NCBI GenBank assembly: GCA_030836325.1
Contig: JAURQC010000082.1
Coordinates: 1 to 12,666 of the forward strand
Direction of reading: 5' to 3'
Origin: Candidatus Nanopelagicales bacterium
Lineage (GTDB): Bacteria; Actinomycetota; Actinomycetes; S36-B12
Length of the DNA: 12,666 nucleotides
The position numbers and the translations under genes are program-made. The notes under the pieces are model-generated. The model had not been told where the DNA came from, searched no databases, and worked only from the letters and a program-made list of their open reading frames with translations. Positions 12,367 through 12,666 of the stretch are shown here, piece after piece (position 1 is the first letter of the stretch; each line of letters starts with the position of its first letter).

Positions 12367-12666
12367 ATGGACAAGCAGACCGAGCTCGAGATCCACGAAC
12401 TGCACGCCCGGATCTGCAAAGCAATCGCCGATCCCAAGCGCCTTTTGATCATCAATGAACTTCGCAACGGCCCCTTGACGGTCAACGAGATCGCTGAAGC
12501 GCTTGATCTGTCCCAGAGCAACACCAGCCAGCACCTCTCGGTCCTGCGCGAGCGCAATGTCGTGCAGGCCGATCGTGACGGCGCCAGCGTTTACTACTCG
12601 CTGCGCAGTAAGAAAGTGGTGAAGGCCATTGATCTGCTCCGCGAATTCATGGCCGAGGAACTCACC
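12367..12666 (+). CDS. ArsR-family transcriptional regulator, 3' end cut by the window
   Basis: 100 codons are open to the window edge without a stop, close to the full length of the family. After an N-terminal helix come 'ICKAIADPKRLLIINEL' (16-32) and a winged helix-turn-helix with 'LTVNEIAEALDLSQSNTSQH' (37-56), 'LSVLRERNVV' and the wing 'RDGASVYYSL'. This is the standard ArsR/SmtB fold of small dimeric repressors. Only one cysteine, Cys17, is visible, so neither the classic metal-binding CxC of ArsR nor the two-cysteine persulfide switch of SqrR/BigR can be confirmed; a further Cys could lie past the window end. It starts 25 bases after the rhodanese-dioxygenase stop and probably shares its transcript. 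It is the obvious candidate to bind the palindromes at 11091-11130 and sense sulfur species. Confidence 0.88.
   Translation, partial: MDKQTELEIHELHARICKAIADPKRLLIINELRNGPLTVNEIAEALDLSQSNTSQHLSVLRERNVVQADRDGASVYYSLRSKKVVKAIDLLREFMAEELT

Overview
The window looks like chromosomal DNA of a high-GC Gram-positive bacterium, most likely an actinomycete. The evidence is GC-rich coding sequence on both strands, GTG and TTG starts behind good Shine-Dalgarno sites, a LacI-type regulator next to an inositol-dehydrogenase-like oxidoreductase, and a Tat-exported enzyme. No species can be named from the sequence alone. There is no rRNA, tRNA, CRISPR array, integrase or insertion sequence.

Left end (1-1689, plus strand): the C-terminal two thirds of a Gfo/Idh/MocA sugar or cyclitol dehydrogenase, overlapping by 8 bases a complete LacI-family regulator. 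This is the tail of a carbohydrate/polyol operon.

Middle (about 1667-5736, minus strand): a rearranged accessory block. It holds an intact acetoacetyl-CoA synthetase-type ligase (TTG start at 5284) and an intact Tat-signal-bearing decarboxylase of the phosphatidylserine-decarboxylase superfamily that most resembles the PsiD (tryptophan decarboxylase) branch. Around them are four broken pieces: the first ~90 codons of a second acetoacetyl-CoA synthetase (5736-5467), the C-terminal end of an MFS-like transporter fused to it (5466-5290), the first few codons of an unknown gene behind a strong ribosome site (1854-1832), and the last ~50 codons of an acetoacetyl-CoA synthetase (1831-1667). The order suggests that the middle of a resident synthetase gene was replaced by a foreign segment cut inside a gene at each end.

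Right half (5767-12666): a sulfur-metabolism locus built around a divergent promoter at 11035-11210. Leftward runs a tight operon: DsrE2-like protein, TusA, a fused four-[4Fe-4S] ferredoxin/NrfD membrane subunit, and a large cytoplasmic molybdopterin oxidoreductase. Rightward run a rhodanese-persulfide dioxygenase fusion and an ArsR-family regulator cut by the window end. A consistent reading is that rhodanese, TusA and DsrE2 handle sulfane sulfur as protein persulfides, the dioxygenase oxidises persulfide to sulfite, and the molybdoenzyme with its FeS/NrfD partner (SoeABC-like) oxidises sulfite and passes electrons to the quinone pool, with ArsR as the sensor. The direction and exact substrate of the molybdoenzyme cannot be settled from sequence; thiosulfate or polysulfide reduction are alternatives.
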